Assembly (NCBI RefSeq): GCF_938041645.1
Contig: NZ_CALIST010000022.1
Location: forward strand, 62,001-126,000
Length of the DNA stretch: 64,000 nt
Origin: an uncultured Campylobacter sp.
Lineage (GTDB): Bacteria; Campylobacterota; Campylobacteria; Campylobacterales; Campylobacteraceae
Direction of reading: 5' to 3'
Shown here: positions 63,323 to 64,000 of the stretch, in pieces
Position numbering within the stretch: the stretch's first letter is position 1
How the letters are laid out: each line of letters opens with the position of its first letter
Program-made: the position numbers and the translations under genes
Notes under the pieces: generated by a model
Database searches by the model: none
Told to the model about the DNA's origin: nothing
What the model saw: only the letters and a program-made list of their open reading frames with translations

Positions 63323-64000
63323 TCAGTTTTTATCTTTATTTACGAGCTTACCCTTAGCGATCCATGGCATCATCGCGCGAAGCTTCTCGCCGGTTTTGCT
63401 AAGCAAGCTATTTGCCGTGATATTGCGCTCGGCGTTCATTCGCACGTAGCCAGCTTTGCGCTCGAGGATGAAGTCTTTTGCAAACTTACCGTTTTGGATC
63501 TCCTTTAGCACCTCTTTCATCGCCGCTTTGCTGCTTTCGTTTACGACGCGGTTACCGCTTACGTAATCGCCGTATTCTGCGGTGTTTGAGATCGAGTAGC
63601 GCATATCGGCCATACCGCCTTGATAGATGAGATCCACGATCAGCTTCATCTCATGCTGGCACTCAAAATACGCCATCTCAGGCTCATATCCAGCCTCTAC
63701 GAGGGTCTCAAAGCCTGCATTGATGAGCGCGCAAAGTCCGCCGCAAAGCACAGCCTGCTCGCCGAAAAGATCGGTCTCGGTCTCTGCTTTGAAGGTTGTT
63801 TCGATGATGCCGGTGCGACCGCCGCCGATCGCGCTTGCATAGCTTAGAGCAAGCTCTTTGGCCCTGCCGCTTTCGTTTTGCGAAACGGCGATCAGCATCG
63901 GTACGCCGCCGCCGCTTACAAACTCGTTGCGAACGGTGTGGCCCGGGGCTTTCGGAGCGATCATAATGCAGTCTATGCCCTTTGGAGGGACGATCTGTCC
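63323..64000 (-). CDS. ilvC: Ketol-acid reductoisomerase, C-terminal part (5' end outside window)
   Basis: About 225 residues are visible. They cover CIMIAPKAPGHTVRNEF, SYASAIGGGRTGIIETTFKAETETDLFGEQAVLCGG (Mg2+ ligands Asp/Glu) and FECQHEMKLIVDLIY (second metal ligand Glu), and RYSISNTAEYGDYVSG. IlvC makes dihydroxy acids for valine and isoleucine with NADPH. The C-terminus ends KGKLVNKDKN, a normal end for class I IlvC. It lies 13 bp upstream of the deacetylase gene. Confidence 0.96.
   Translation of the reverse strand, partial: GQIVPPKGIDCIMIAPKAPGHTVRNEFVSGGGVPMLIAVSQNESGRAKELALSYASAIGGGRTGIIETTFKAETETDLFGEQAVLCGGLCALINAGFETLVEAGYEPEMAYFECQHEMKLIVDLIYQGGMADMRYSISNTAEYGDYVSGNRVVNESSKAAMKEVLKEIQNGKFAKDFILERKAGYVRMNAERNITANSLLSKTGEKLRAMMPWIAKGKLVNKDKN

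Noticed and set aside
1..64000. Insertion sequences, prophage, tRNA or rRNA genes
   Set aside because: No transposase, integrase, phage structural gene, or tRNA/rRNA signature was seen in any gap.

Overview
The window reads as a chromosomal segment of an epsilonproteobacterium (Campylobacterota), most likely a Campylobacter of relatively high GC content such as C. gracilis or a close oral relative. The reasons are gene order and content. MBL hydrolase-nadE-(DegT)-lpxK-(argB)-thrC-kdsB, ligA-tlyA-(lipocalin)-ribF with cmoA downstream, rpsO next to an Rrf2 regulator, the M23 peptidase / PGBA_N protein / glcD group, and ilvC / divergent polysaccharide deacetylase / dprA / ruvX all match Campylobacter neighbourhoods from memory. 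The species call is inference; no marker gene such as 16S rRNA is present.

Layout. 1-14277: housekeeping genes for NAD, lipid A, arginine, threonine and KDO synthesis, DNA ligase, an rRNA methyltransferase, a lipocalin, flavin synthesis and tRNA modification, mostly in tight overlapping operons. 14560-15376: an AT-rich membrane-protein gene, frameshifted, with a nine-base G tract in its promoter. 15807-17878: rpsO, Rrf2 regulator, DHH phosphoesterase, small protein. 18957-20150: orphan TRAP-type binding protein. 21124-34178: a complete formate hydrogenlyase module, with a selenocysteine formate dehydrogenase H (minus strand) divergent from hyfABCEFGHI, a HycH-like protein, a HycI-like protease and a FocA-family formate channel. 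34663-38948: Crp/Fnr regulator, methyltransferase, Na+/alanine symporter, MOSC protein. 39681-41462: SMI1/KNR4 and DUF6892-like genes resembling orphan immunity genes, one of them frameshifted. 41551-54889: RidA, TauE, TIGR02757, RsmD, MidA, ArgD, a TRIC-like channel, an alpha/beta hydrolase, NUDIX, MgtE and an M23 peptidase. 55029-63309: PGBA_N protein, GlcD, Sel1 protein, EthD, RuvX, DprA, polysaccharide deacetylase. Partial genes lie at both ends: an MBL hydrolase at the left and ilvC at the right.

How the main system works: formate enters or leaves by the FocA-like channel and is oxidised by the Sec/Mo enzyme. Electrons pass through the four-cluster protein HyfA and the HyfH/HyfI clusters to the NiFe site of HyfG. 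The membrane subunits HyfB, C, E and F could couple H2 evolution to ion pumping. Antiporter-like HyfD is absent.

The most unusual property of the window is at DNA level. Intergenic DNA is saturated with AAATTT/GAATTT/GAATTC words (RAATTY). The same words enter coding regions as long low-complexity inserts inside otherwise conserved enzymes (RsmD, TlyA, RibF, LpxK, a polysaccharide deacetylase, and others). RAATTY is, to my knowledge, the methylation motif by which C. jejuni recognises its own DNA during transformation. An uptake-word explanation is therefore attractive but unproven here.
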